This document shows positions 11,333 to 23,117 of a DNA stretch of 64,000 bases, piece by piece. This DNA is from Crocodylus rhombifer (lineage: Eukaryota > Chordata > Crocodylia > Crocodylidae): assembly GCA_038503035.1 (NCBI GenBank), contig JAVSML010000949.1:400427-464426 (forward strand), given 5' to 3'. Position 1 is the first letter of the stretch. Each line of letters begins with the position of its first letter. The position numbers were made by a program, and so were the translations under genes. Under the pieces are notes generated by a model. The model ran no database searches, was not told the DNA's origin, and worked only from the letters and a program-made list of their open reading frames with translations.

Positions 11333-12555
11333 GTGTGTGTGATGTACTGATATATGCACTTGTAGGGGCCCCCCTTCTCTACCTGCTTTGCAGAGCTCAT
11401 GGGTTTGCTAGAGTGCCAGACGGATTTGAACTTGAGCTATAACACACACCTCAGGCCTCTGGGAAAGGAAACATGCTCTCATAGGTTGGTACATCAAGAT
11501 GGCAGCTTTCATTGCTATTTCAAATGAAAGAAAAGGCTTTTGGCTTTGGGAAGGCTGAACTGGGATCCAGCCTGTTCTCTTCTGGGTGGCCAGCAGCATC
11601 CCCAGCCTCGGAGCTGGGAGTGACGTGCAGGTGCCCAAGGGAGAGCAAATAACATCTGGGCTGAGATGGAGCCTTGCAACCCGTGCAGGCAATAGGAAAA
11701 CTAAGGATCTCTGTACATCTTTAACACTGCGCCTTTAGAGGTAGAAGCCTAGGGACCTTTGAGAGGCTGAGCCTAACTCCCATCTATTTCCATGAGAATT
11801 AGGATCCTAAATATCATCAAGGATCTGGGCAACCCTTTGCAAACGCAGGTGACTTAATACTGCTGCGTGCTGTGCAATTGGTTTGCTGGAGACAACCTTT
11901 GAGGATGGACCTGAAGATGACCTTGCAATGCACGGCCTCCACCAGGGAACAGTGAAGTTTGTGAGGTCCACTTTAGGTTATGAAGGTATCACAAGGCAGC
12001 AGCAACCTAGCTAAGCCAACACAGCTTTTCTGCACATTTCATTTCCCTGTTTTTTTGAAGGTTGCAAAGATACAGAAAGCAAGGAACGGCCTAAAGGTGT
12101 CATGAGGGCTTAAGGCAGAGTAAGCCCTTAAACCATAAGCAGCTAAGCTGCAGTAAGTCCTTAAAGCTGCGTAAATGCTTAAAGCCACCTTCTAGTAGAA
12201 TAAACGTTTAGGGTGAAACCTCTAGGGAGGGAGGGAGCAATGGAAGACCCTACACACCCCTTCACTCCTCCATTTAAGGGTTAAATAACGCCTCATCCCA
12301 GCTCTGCTATGCTGGTGTTAAATTGGTTGGAAATCAGTACATGGCTGTAGGTGGCCTGAGAGTTTAGGGTGTGAACCTAGAAGTACTGGAGATGCCTTCA
12401 AGGTGGTGGGACCTTGCAAGAGTGAGGTCCTCACCTGGTAGAAGAACCTAGTATGGGTTTAAGGTGCTTTTAGAGGGCTGCTGGTGTGCAGTCTCTTAAT
12501 GAATGTCATTCACTTTCTCATTTCTCATATCAGAGCCTGGATCTAGTTACAACCC
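11333..12555. other. Unrecognised DNA; degenerate CTTAAA-rich patch
   Basis: Mostly featureless. At 12100-12190 a patch repeats variants of 'agtaagyccttaaa' and 'gcttaaag' about five times, possibly an eroded tandem repeat or MITE. No exon seen. Confidence 0.35.
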
Positions 12556-12672
12556 TGTACAACCCTGGGAGGTAGGACATACTGTGCCCATCTCACTGAA
12601 GCACAAGGTAGGTTGAAAGGTTTATTGCTTCAGTCTGTGGCTGAGCCAAAAAGCACACTTAGTATCCTGTGC
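12556..12672 (-). repeat. Degenerate MIR-like SINE
   Basis: The order 'tgtgcccatctcactgaagc', 'gcacaaggtaggttgaaagg' and 'tctgtggctgagcc' resembles an eroded antisense MIR ('cccattttacagatgaggaa', 'gaggttaagtgacttgccc', 'cagagcc'). Confidence 0.35.
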
Positions 12673-14949
12673 TGCTCATTAAGCCTTTCGATGGCCCCCC
12701 ATACAGCGCCTGATCCCCTGAACCAGGAGAAGGGCTGAGCAATATGAATAGGCAACTGCTACTGTGCTTGCCTGTGGCTTAATGAGGGCCATCAGAAATG
12801 AGCTCCATAGGGCGCGAAGCCTAGTGAGCTGTGTAGAGGCATAGGGAGTGAAGTTCATCAGTCACACCCATGCTGACCAACACAAACTCTGAGGCTCATC
12901 AACACTTTCTACTCTTCCGGTACAAAGAGAATATGGGTCTACAGTCCCCTCTAGTGGTCGGTCCACAGTAGACACGCCTGAGACTTGCAGCTCTGACATA
13001 GCCCTCCAGCAGGTTCACCTCTGCCCGTGTGATCTGAAGCACCCCCCTACAAAACCCAGTGATGGAGCTGGCTGACCCTGCACTCTGCAACCCTTCTTGA
13101 TGCGTTTTGTGAATTTACACCTGCTTTTTTCTCTGATACACGTGAGGATGTATTGTGCATTCAAGACCAATTGCACACTGTTTCAGAGCTCAACTTCCAG
13201 GAGTCCCTCCCGCTAAAGTTCACACAGCAGCTCTGAACGTATTTATTTACAACAGGGAATCATTCCTCTTCCACTTTCCAGCAAACCCAAACTGCAGACA
13301 AAGGGCTAGTATTTCACCTTTCTAGGACTGCAGTACCGGGATGAAGCCCGACGGATTTCAGCCTGAAATGCAAATTCTTGGGACGTGGATCTGAACGGTT
13401 CCAAAAGTCCTGGAGGATTAAATAGTTTTGAGTCAGGCTCCTCTCTCACTGATACCCACCAGTGCACGGTTAGACCACACTATCTCCTAGTTCCAGTGAC
13501 GAAACTCCATTACAATCATTACAATCCGTTGCAAATGTGCTGCTGAGAAAGGGATTGATGCACCCATGAAATAAAGTAAAGGCACAAGGTGAACATGCAA
13601 AGAGAGATCACCATTAAAGTTCTGCTCATTTTCTCCAGAAAGACAGTAGTTTCCCCATCAAAAGCCAGCCTTTCCAGTCTCATGTGCTCTCTTTCTCTTT
13701 GGTTTAGATGAGACAGCAAGGTCAAGAGGAGGATGCGGGTATGTGGGCAGTCTCCATATTCACTGCCCCAGCTTTTGCATCTTGGAGAGGTCACTCCAGC
13801 TTCATTTTATTTTCAAACCAGGATTATTTCAGCAAGCTGATGTCTCACTCAGTGTAAGTCTATTGTCTCATGAGACAGATGTCGGCTAGAGAAGCTGCGA
13901 CTAATCCAAACAGGACCATTTTGTGCAGGATCAGTGACGCTCCATCCCCCTTTCTCCAATCTTGCCTCCCAAAGCGCCTCTCTCAGTAGAGCTGGCCTGA
14001 AACTACCCCACCAATCTCTCCAGCTCTGAACTTTTGGGGAAGCACGGATCTGAATCCCAGCTCTTGGGCCAGCCCTTACAATGGGAAGAATCCAAGATAC
14101 CTCGTCTGCAAACACCCGTTCTGGAGTCGTGGGGGGAGAACAGCACCCCCTACCCAGGTTGGGCCGGGTTGCAAAGTTGGAATCTGGTCCCTCTGGGACT
14201 TAGGAGCTCTGTTTTGTTCAGTGTGGGGGAAAGAATGAAAATCCAGAAAAAGTTTTGACCTGGCTCCATTGAATCCTCTGCCAGGGAGATTTATGAGAGA
14301 TGTAGGCTTCATATGTCTGAGCCTGGAAACACTCCTTCCCCTTGTCCTGCCCCCCACCCCGGGGGCTCTGTGCTCTCCGGCTGCACATGCTTAGTGTGAG
14401 CATCTGGGGTGGGGGGGGGGGAGGAGGGGTCCTCACACATCTGTCTTTATTACCGAAAGACACGCTGGCATCTGAGATCGTTTAAATTTACGACCGTGTG
14501 AGCTGCGGGCTCTTTCGAACGCTAATATTTTACCATCTCTGCTGCTGAAAGAGTGCCAGCTCCAACGAGGCCCGGTAGCCTTCAGGATAAACCTCTGGCT
14601 ACTCACCTCTGCGGCCAGAGACTGCAGCTCCTCGGAGACCAGCTTTTCTTGCCTGCGCTGCCAAGAAACAAAAGCTGGGGACTCTCAATCTTTAAGCATC
14701 AGCAGTCTTTGGAGCACGCTGAGCGTGCATGCTCCCTTTCCCCTCTACCTCCCCCCTTCACTTCTCCGTGGTAATCTGGCTGTTTATTTTAAATATACAA
14801 GTTTAAACCAGGAATGGGTTCTCCCTTCCCTGCCCCCACTGCAAATTGTAGCTCGTAGCTTCAAGATGAATTTTCTTTTTGTCTTTTTGCAGGGGGGGAA
14901 AAAAGTCTTAGAAAGGGACAACGAAGGGCCTCTGCTAAGGTGAATCCAC
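12673..14949. other. Unrecognised DNA with G-runs
   Basis: No repeat family or exon recognised. The 13850-14700 part is GC-richer, with an 11-G run near 14412-14422 flanked by further G clusters that could form a quadruplex. CpGs are scattered rather than forming an island. Confidence 0.4.
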
Positions 14950-14950
14950 C

Positions 14951-15205
14951 ATCTCCATTGGCAGACACGGTTCTTTGGGGAAATCCGATATCTTTTATTA
15001 GACCAACTAAAATCATTGAAAAAATTCTTCTTTGCAAGCTTTTGGGCACACACACCCTTTGCCAGGCTGAGGGAGCATCTGCAGGTGGTCTGTGAGCTTC
15101 CTGGCTGGAATAGAAAAGAAGCCAGAGGCCAGTATGCAAGTAACAAACCTTGTCTGCCTATGTCCTTAGACCAACACAGCTACAACCTGCACCCCTATCT
15201 CCACT
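14951..15205 (-). mobile_element. Inverted-repeat retroposon-like element, copy 1, with flanking duplication
   Basis: The element body is 14960-15196. It begins GGCAGACACGGTTCTTTGGG, continues through 'gatatcttttattagaccaa', and ends with the inverted counterpart 'aaccttgtctgcctatgtcc' then 'ttagaccaacacagctacaa'. It is flanked by ATCTCCATT (14951-14959) and ATCTCCACT (15197-15205), 8 of 9 matching, a likely target duplication. Related copies lie at 26990-27115, 51586-52007 and 61853-61985. No coding capacity. I do not know its library name. Confidence 0.6.
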
Positions 15206-16629
15206 GACGTTCAAGGACCCAGCCGCCCTTCTGAAGTGATATGTATGACAGCAAGAAAAAAAAAATCTTCATGTTCGGGTTCTTCAAGGTTGAGCCTGGG
15301 AAATTATCTTTGGCCAACGCTGGTTTCTGAGTTGTTTCAAGCAGGGAAATAAATGTATTTTCAGCCCCCACAGCTGCCTCCCCCTGCTTGGGGAAATATT
15401 TGTGAGCGAAGGTATTTGGTAGTGGAAGTAGGGATTAATCAAGTGGGCTGGAAGCAGGCAAAGAAGTAGGCAGTCTGCATTTGCAAACGGTCTTTATGTA
15501 TAAATGCTCCTATCACAGCAAAACAGGAGTGCTGCCAAACCACAGGGGTGGCCAACCAACCAACTTTTTTTTCTGGTCTCTCTCTGTCTGCTTTCCTGGT
15601 TATAACCGAGCATGCCCACCTCTGGAATACACTGAGTTTCCTATTGCTTGCCAAGCAAGCTGTACGCAGAAAAGTCTTGTTATGCGCTATGTCCTGGAAA
15701 GGGACTCCAATATCCAGTATAAACAACAGGGCGGTTAATGCTATTACTGGATCTGACTGGTAACAAAGAGGAATCTCAAACTGGGACAGCTTGGTATCTG
15801 TCGAGAGTAAGTGTTTTGGAGGTTCGATTTTGGTTTGGAGCTGTTCCAGAAGTTCAGGTCCTTATCCAAAACGTCTTCCAGTGCAGCCAAGCCTAGCTGG
15901 TCTGGAACTAAAACTAGAAATCTCACAAGATCAGGCTTACTTAATATCTAGTGCTTCCTACTCCCAGGTCATAAATGCAATTGGAACAGGCTCTCTTGCT
16001 ATTTCTGGGCTTCCTTGTGATCCAGGAAGGCATGTGAATATCTTTTTGCACAGGGCCGGGGTCTGGATTTTGCTGTAAAGCATAAAATGTAGCAGATCAG
16101 AGTTGAAAGCACCTAGATACAGCATTGGGAAAGGTTATTTTAATTAATCTGATGGATGGATAGCATTTGACACAGTAGGTTTTTGCCTATGAAAGTTCCT
16201 GCTTCTCTGAGCCAGTTAGACTCCAGTGGTGATGTCGCATGTTCAGCTTGACACTTACTAAGTCCAGTTATAATTCAAGCAAATGCATCTTCAGACAGTT
16301 CAGTACACACTATATGCCACCACGGCATTGTAAAATTGCTCCCTGTCAGGCCAGGGTTATCTAATAAACTAATTTGAATATGTACTAACAAATGACTACA
16401 TAACATACTAACTTTAATACTTCACAATATTTCAATTGTTTCCAACCACTGCAAGTAAATGCACGATTACACCCTTAGGTGTACCAACTTTAATACAAGC
16501 TAACATTTAGACTAGCTAAGTCAAAAAGTCAGAGGCTGAATCATTTCAATCTGTGCAGGTCAGTTTAAGATGCATAAATTGAACTGATAACCCCAGTTAT
16601 AAGGTAATCCCAACAAGGATCAAAGGGAG
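15206..16629. other. No recognisable feature
   Basis: Short frames only. The 16340-16600 part is AT-rich with several 'taactttaata'-like repeats but no clear unit. Confidence 0.35.
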
Positions 16630-18624
16630 CACGAGGGCACAAAAGCCCCCATGGCTCACCAAAAGCATCCGGGAATGTCTCCTAGCTCAAAGGGAGGCAC
16701 ACACCCAGTGGCAGGGAGGGGCCATCCCCAGGGAGGACTACACTGCAGTTGCTCGGGGATGCAGGGGGGCGGTCAGGAAGGCCAAGTCGAAGATGGGACT
16801 GGGACCAGTGACCCAGATCAAGGACAACAAGAAGTCCTTTCTTAAATACATAGGGGGCAAACAGAAGGTACCGGGTAATGTGGGCCCCCTGCAAGACGTG
16901 CTAGGAAATTTGGTCATCACACCAGACGACAAAGCTAACCTATTTATCAACTGCTTTGCCTTTGTTTTCCTGAGCAGGGAGCAAATCAACCCTCCACCAG
17001 GCCCCCCTCAGGCCCCAGGGGAGGTGCACCCAGGCCAAGGGTCAGGGAGGATCCAGTCAGGGAACTGCTGGAGGGACTGGATGTATTTAAATCAGCCGGT
17101 CCAGACATCTCCACCCAAGAGGGCTGAGGGAATTAGCTAAAGTCATTGCGGGACCCCTGGCATGGCTGTACGAGCACTCATGGTGCTCTGGTGCGGTGCC
17201 AGAGGACTGGAAGAGGGCCAACGTGGTTCCCATCTTCAAAAAGGGGAGGAAGGAGGACCTGGGAAACTATAGGCCAGTTAGTCTTACCTCGATCCTGGGC
17301 AAGCTTTTTGAGAGACTTATCCTAGCGCATGTCCATGAGGGGCCAGTGGGGAAGATTATGCTTAGGGGCAACCAACACAGGTTCATTAGAGGCAGGTCCT
17401 GTCAGACCAACCTGGTGGCCTTCTACGACTAGCTCACCAAATTCTTAGACGCAGGGGTAGCAGTGGACATCATCTTCCTGGACTTTCGGAGGCCTTTGAC
17501 ACTGTCTCTCACCCCGTTCTCATTAAGAAACTGGGGGACTGTGGTGTCGACACCCACACAGTCAGATGTGTCGCCAACTGGCGGGAGGGCCGCACCCAGA
17601 GAGCGGTGGTGGACGGGTCATGTTCAACCCGGAGAGATGTGGGCAGTGGGGTCCCCCAGGGCTCGGTCCTCGGGCCCGCACTGTTCAACATCTTCATCAG
17701 TGACTTGGACGAGGGGGTAAAAAGCACCCCGTTCAAATTTGCTGACGACACTAAGATGTGGGGGGATGTGGGCACGCTAGAAGAGAGGAATAGGCTACAA
17801 TCAGACCTAGAAAGGTTACAGAGGTGGGCGGATGAGAACAGGATGAGATTCAACACAGATAAATGCAAGGTGCTGCACCTGGGTTGGAAGAACCGGCACC
17901 ATACCTACAGGCTGGGGAACTCCCTTCTCGGCAGTCTGAGGCAGAAAAGGATCTTGGAGTCGTCACTGATGCCAAGATGAACATGGGCCGGCAGTGTGGG
18001 GATGTGGTCTAGAAGGCCAACCGCACCTTGTCATGCATCCACAGATGCATCTCGAGCAGGTCCAGGGAGGTGATCCTCCCCCTCTATGCGGCACTGGTCA
18101 GGCCGCAGCTGGAGTACTGCATTCAGTTCTGGATGCCGCACTTCAAGAGAGATGTGGACAACATGGAGAGGGGCCAGAGGAGGCCACTCGCATGATCAGG
18201 GGCAGCAGGGCAGCCCCTACGAGGAGAGGCGACAGGACCTGAACCTGTTCAGTCTCCATAAGAGAAGGCTGAAGGGGGGATCTCGTGGCCTGTTACAAAG
18301 TAGTTGGGACCAACAGGAATTGGGGGAGTCCCTGTTCCCCTGAGCACTGCCAGGAGTGACCAGGAATAATGGTCACAAGCTGGCAGAGGGGAGATTCAGA
18401 TTAGACATCAGGAGGCGCGACTTCACGGTCAGGGCGGCTAGGATCTGGAACCAACTTCCAAGTAAAGTGGTGCTGGCTCCTACCCCGGGGGTCTTTAAGA
18501 CAAGGCTTGACAATCACCTTGCTGGGGTCATTTGACCCCTGTACTTTTTCCTGCTATGGCAGGGGGTCAGACTTGATGATCTTCTCAGGTCTTTTCTGAC
18601 CCTACTAACTATGAAACTATGAAA
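16630..18624 (+). mobile_element. 5'-truncated CR1 LINE, ORF2 decayed
   Basis: A roughly 2-kb sense CR1. It enters in the linker between endonuclease and reverse transcriptase (IKDNKKSFLKYIGGKQK near 16820). It continues with the RT region WKRANVVPIFKKGRKEDLGNY (17205-17270), motif A as IIFLDFRRPLT (shifted frame), motif B GSGVPQGSVLGPALF (17640-17685) and motif C KFADDTKMWG (about 17735-17765). It ends in the C-terminal LRRRDFTVRAARIW-type block and the 3' tail ACTATGAAACTATGAAA. Several frameshifts and an in-frame stop make it non-functional. The tail is the same as that of the antisense copy at 31.2 kb. Confidence 0.92.
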
Positions 18625-19066
18625 TCAAGTGAATGGACATTTACTTTTGATTCCAGAAATGCAGCCACGTGCCAGCAGTGGCCCAGGCCAAGCACTGGAG
18701 GGCATGAGAGCATGTGTTCCTGCTTGGCTGGAGTGGATAGTTTGGGCCAAGACTAGCCTGGCTACCCTGCAACGGGGGTTTTGTGGAGTAGATGCAAAGC
18801 ATTTTGGGATGCTGGGGGACTGTAGGTGTAGACAGAAGAGCAGATCCCCACCGTAACTCATGGCAGGATGCACCATGAGTTACAATGATCCACTAGAACT
18901 AACAGAAGTTTCCTGTCGGGTCCCAGGGCTTGGGGAATTAAGCTGCTGTTCAGAGAGGCTACAAGCCTGAAGCTGCTCTCTCCGAGCAATGACCCTCCCT
19001 CTTCCCAGCCCCAGAACTGTTTTCAGAATGGGAGTAGGGAAAGGGAGTGGAGGGAGCTCATTTTGG
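18625..19066. other. No recognisable feature
   Basis: Holds a perfect 10-bp-arm hairpin (18853-18862 with 18874-18883), which is within chance expectation. Nothing else. Confidence 0.4.
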
Positions 19067-19076
19067 NNNNNNNNNN
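19067..19076. other. Assembly gap of ten N
   Basis: Ten consecutive N, a placeholder of unknown true length. Adjacent frames cannot be trusted across it. Confidence 1.
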
Positions 19077-21204
19077 ACTCTGCAGCCACACACTTCTGTT
19101 TGGTCACAGCTGTAGAGTGCTTTCAGATTAAGCAACACGTACATCTGTGAGTTAACTTGAATCTGGAGGGGAATCTGGGACAGAAGTTCAATAAACTAAT
19201 TTAACCTAAATCAGTTAAGCCTGATGCTACGTCTATCCAGGTTTATATTAAACCAGTTTTGGCCATGTTGAAAGTGGTTTATGTGTACTGAACTTCTGTT
19301 GTGTTACAAATTTGAACCAGCTTCCGATCACGTGTACCACTTGATGTGTATATGTTTTTATGTATAGTAGGCGCTATTATAGCACCCAGCCATTATGTGT
19401 TATGGGAGCCCATTTGTGTGGGGGAAAAAGTGACCAGGGGATGAAACTGAGTTTTGGAGTACACATAACACATTCCCATGCAGTGGGAGGACAAAAAGTT
19501 ATCACCCATTTTCCATGGCCTTGAATTTGAATGACTTACTATGTATTAGGGCTGTGTCATCTGTGACTGCTCCACTTGTCATACACAGTGAACTCAATTG
19601 ACTACACCACAAAGTGAACCTCTCTTGCTCCTTCTACATACTAGCATATGATGTCTGTACCCTCACTTCTGGAGAGGGAACTCTACTGAGCAACTCCCCA
19701 CCCTATCCTCAGCTTTTGGAGCCTCTTAAGACCAGGTATCCACATGCTCTTCTCCTAGTCCTTGTGGCATCATGGTTTTATTTTCCATTTTAGTAGTACC
19801 TCAGTGTGGCCTGATTGGAGATTTCTTGCATGGCTCTGAACCCATCCTTGCATGTTTAGGGGGATGCATGTCTGAAGACAGAAGGAAAGAAACAAGGGGT
19901 TGCTTAGAAGGTCTGTCTGAATGTCTTTGCAGACTCTCTCTTCTGTTCAAGTAGGCAGACCAGGTGAAAGAGAGCCAGAGCTGTAGAAATCTCTTGCCCT
20001 TCCAGGCATGAGGACTGAACAGGCAGTACCCTACTATGATTGCCTCAGATAAATGCCATTGCTGCTGTCTTTCCAGCCCCAGTGCTAAGTCCCACATGTC
20101 AGGCCTTCTTTCCCATTGTACAATGGCCAACTCTCATGAAGACCATTTACTCAGGGAGCTCCTGAGTCAGTCTCCCATCCTAGACCTCAAAATCCCTTGG
20201 GGCCTGTTCCAGGGACATCAAGTCCCTGTGTTTGAACCAGCAAAGGAAAGACAGCTGGCCAAAGGAAATTAGGGCTGGATTTCCTGTTGGCAGTTTAGTT
20301 AAAATGAGTTCTGAGGACATGAACCAATTTATCTCTGCTTAGCTAATTGAGATGCCCAGAAAAGGGTGGGTCTTTGCAGCATTGTTACTTGGTGTCAGCT
20401 GGATGGGTGGGAAGTCATACTGAAATCATGATAGTTTCCTGATACCCTTCCCACAATCCCCTTGAGGAATAGACACGTTCTTCTGCAACTGAACTAAATA
20501 ACCAGGAAATAATTTTGGGACAACTCAGTCCAGGGAGCCATCGGGAAGAACATTAGATACAGGTGGGCAAGTGCAGAAACCAGGAAAAACAGTAGTGCAG
20601 GTAAGGTTGTATTGTACGAATTCTGGATTAATTGTGCCATGTAGATCTACTCCCTTTCAAAGCAATGCTGCAGTTATTCCTCTGGCATCTACAGATTAGG
20701 CACAAATATATGAGACCGTAGGCACAAATTCTCCTCTCCCCCATGGAAGTGGTCCCTACATATTCTATTCTATGGTGTTAGTGTGCGAGAAAAGTTGCTT
20801 TGCTGCTTGGAGTCTGTCTCGTACAACCCATCTCCATCCATTCTTCCCGTTTTATCTGCCACCCCCATTCAGCGTTGTCTTAGACAAGAGCTGTCTGCTT
20901 TAGTACTGACCTATCTACGGAAATAACACGGGGATTTTCCATTATTGCCATGTACAAACAACACGTATAATTGAAAGCATGCACTCCTCACAACTCCCTT
21001 TGAAAATATAGAGAAAAATTGTCATAGGTTTTTTACAGGATTATGTACCAAGACACTCAGCACTGTCAGCACTGATATAAAGAAAAAACTCTAGGCACCT
21101 GCAAATCTTTAGTGTCAAAAGCTGAGGTAGTAAGGGAGTTTGGGTGTCTCCAGCATTAAGCAGCAGCCGAGAATCTACGTTTTGGGGCAAAGTGGGATTC
21201 AGGT
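19077..21204. other. No recognisable feature
   Basis: An 11-bp inverted pair ACAGAAGTTCA (19180-19190) with TGAACTTCTGT (19289-19299) is present and might mark a worn MITE. The rest is unremarkable, and no exon is recognised. Confidence 0.35.
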
Positions 21205-21318
21205 GTCTAAATCCTCTGGGTTTATGTGACTTTCTTAAGGTTATATAGGGTACCTATGGCACATAAGAAACTTGAACCCAGATCTTCCAGTCCTTGGCAA
21301 GTACTCTAAGTGTGGGAC
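21205..21318 (-). repeat. MIR-type SINE fragment
   Basis: Antisense order 'tatgtgactttcttaaggtt', 'ggcacataagaaacttgaac', 'ccagatcttccagtccttgg' corresponds to a MIR-like SINE ('gtgaccttgggcaagtca', 'gaacccagatcttcc'). Confidence 0.55.
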
Positions 21319-22011
21319 ACTCCTTATCAACAATGGGGCCCTGATCTTCACGTGAGACTTCTAGCTACGCCCATACTCAGAAAACCAACACGGCTTTTAT
21401 CTGGAAAAAAAAAGTCTCCGGGGCTCTGGCACTTTTCATCATCAATAAATTCACAGAAAGGGGAAGGGGAAAAAAAAGTCAATACAACTTCCCCATCCCA
21501 CCCGCTTTGGTTATAAAAAGGTAATGACTATGAATTAGAGCTTGAACATATAAATGAAATTCTTCAGCATGGAGGAGCTGATAGAAATTTTAAGCACATT
21601 AAGATTTTGCTCTGTCAGCTTCTCTGGGATCAAATTTTGTCATGGGATTACTGTATCACTTTAGGCTACAAAACAATGCAAACAATTGTTGGGGAAAGAA
21701 AAGCTGGACTGGCTTTCTGACCTGTGCTGAATTCTATTTAGTGAATATGGGAGGTTGAAAGGAGGCTGCTTCTTGTAAGACTAAACTCTAATTTAACCCC
21801 TAATTTAACCCCAAAGCATGCTGAAAATAGTGGGACTTTTCTCTGTTGAGTTTGATGCCTTGCATCCTCTTATTGAAGGCAACGGCCATTCTCCAAGGGT
21901 TTGAGGCAGTTGTGCTGTTGGGGTGTGGGACATGTGTCCAAATATTGCTCTAATTTACCTCTCCCAAACCAGGAGCAATTAGAACCTGTGCCTGGCACTG
22001 GATCTTTGACA
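21319..22011. other. No recognisable feature
   Basis: A direct repeat of TAATTTAACCCC occurs twice in tandem near 21789-21815. Otherwise featureless. Confidence 0.35.
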
Positions 22012-23117
22012 AGGCACTGTTCCTCCTGGACTTCAGCAAGGCCTTTGACACCATCTCCCACCCCATCCTCATTAAAAAATTGGGTGACTGTGGCACTGAT
22101 GCCTACACAGTCGTACGCAGCGGGTGGTGGTGGACGGGTCATATTTGACCTGGGGGGAAATGGGCAGCCGAGTCCCCCAGGGCTCAGTCCTTGGGTCTGC
22201 ACTGTTCAATCTCTTTATCAGCGATTTGGACAACGTAGGGAAAAAACGTCTGTTTAAATTCGCTGATGATACCAAAATTTGGGGTGAGGTGAGCACACAA
22301 GTAGGAAGGGAGGAAAAGACTGCAGCAAGACCTGGATAGGTTACACGAGTGGGCTAGCAAAAACAGGATGCGCTTCAATACTGACAAGTGCAGGGTGCTG
22401 CACATGGGCAGTAGTAACCAGCAGCACACTTATAAGATGGGAAACGCCCTTCTTGAGAGCACGGAGGCAGAAAGGGATCTTGGGGTCATTACTGACTCCA
22501 AGATGAACATGGGCCGACAATGTGAGGTCACGGCTGGCAGGGCTAAAACCTCAACTTGTTGTGCATCCACAGATGCATCTCGAGCAGGTCCAAGGAGGTG
22601 ATCCTCCCCCTCTATGCGGCACCGGTCAGGCCACAGTTGGAGTACTGCGTCCAGTTCTGTGCGCCCCACTTCAGGAGGGATGTGGGCAACATGAAGAGGG
22701 TCCAGAGGAGGCCACCCGCATGATCCCTACAATGAGAGACTGCGGGACCTGAACAAGAGAAGGCTGAGGGGGGACCTGGTGACTGTCTATAAACTCACTA
22801 GGGGACACCAGAAGGGTTTGGGAGAGACCTTGTTTCCCCAGCGCCCCCCCCACATAACAAGGAATAACGGCCACAAGTTGTTGGAGAGGAGGTTTAGATT
22901 AGACATCCGTAACTACTACTTCATGGTCAGGGCGGCTAGGATCTGGAACCGACTTCCTAGGGAAGTGGTGCTGGCTCCTACCCTGGGGGCTTTAAGAGGA
23001 GGCTGGATGCTTTCCTGGCTGGAGTCATCTGAGCCCAGTTTTTTCTCCTGCCCAGGCCGGGGGTTGGACTTGAAGATCTACAATGTCCCTTCCGACCCGA
23101 CTTCTCTGATTCTATGG
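22012..23117 (+). mobile_element. 5'-truncated CR1 LINE
   Basis: Starts inside RT motif A (FLLDFSKAFDTISHPILIKKLG), so most of the fingers domain is absent. Motif B reads GSRVPQGSVLGSALFN with Gly changed to Arg. Motif C is intact as KFADDTKIWGEV (about 22255-22290). The C-terminal TRNNGHKLLERRFRLDIR block (22855-22910) and the 3' end 'gggttggacttgaagatcta' followed by 'tctgattctatgg' complete the copy. Frames are broken in several places. Confidence 0.92.

Noticed and set aside
12900..13090. Frame of 63 codons on minus strand
   Set aside because: Short, no family resemblance.
18853..18883. Perfect 10-bp-arm hairpin with 11-nt loop
   Set aside because: About one such hairpin is expected by chance in 64 kb. 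No terminator or miRNA context.
19180..19299. 11-bp inverted pair as a MITE
   Set aside because: Similarity stops outside the 11 bp and no target duplication is visible.
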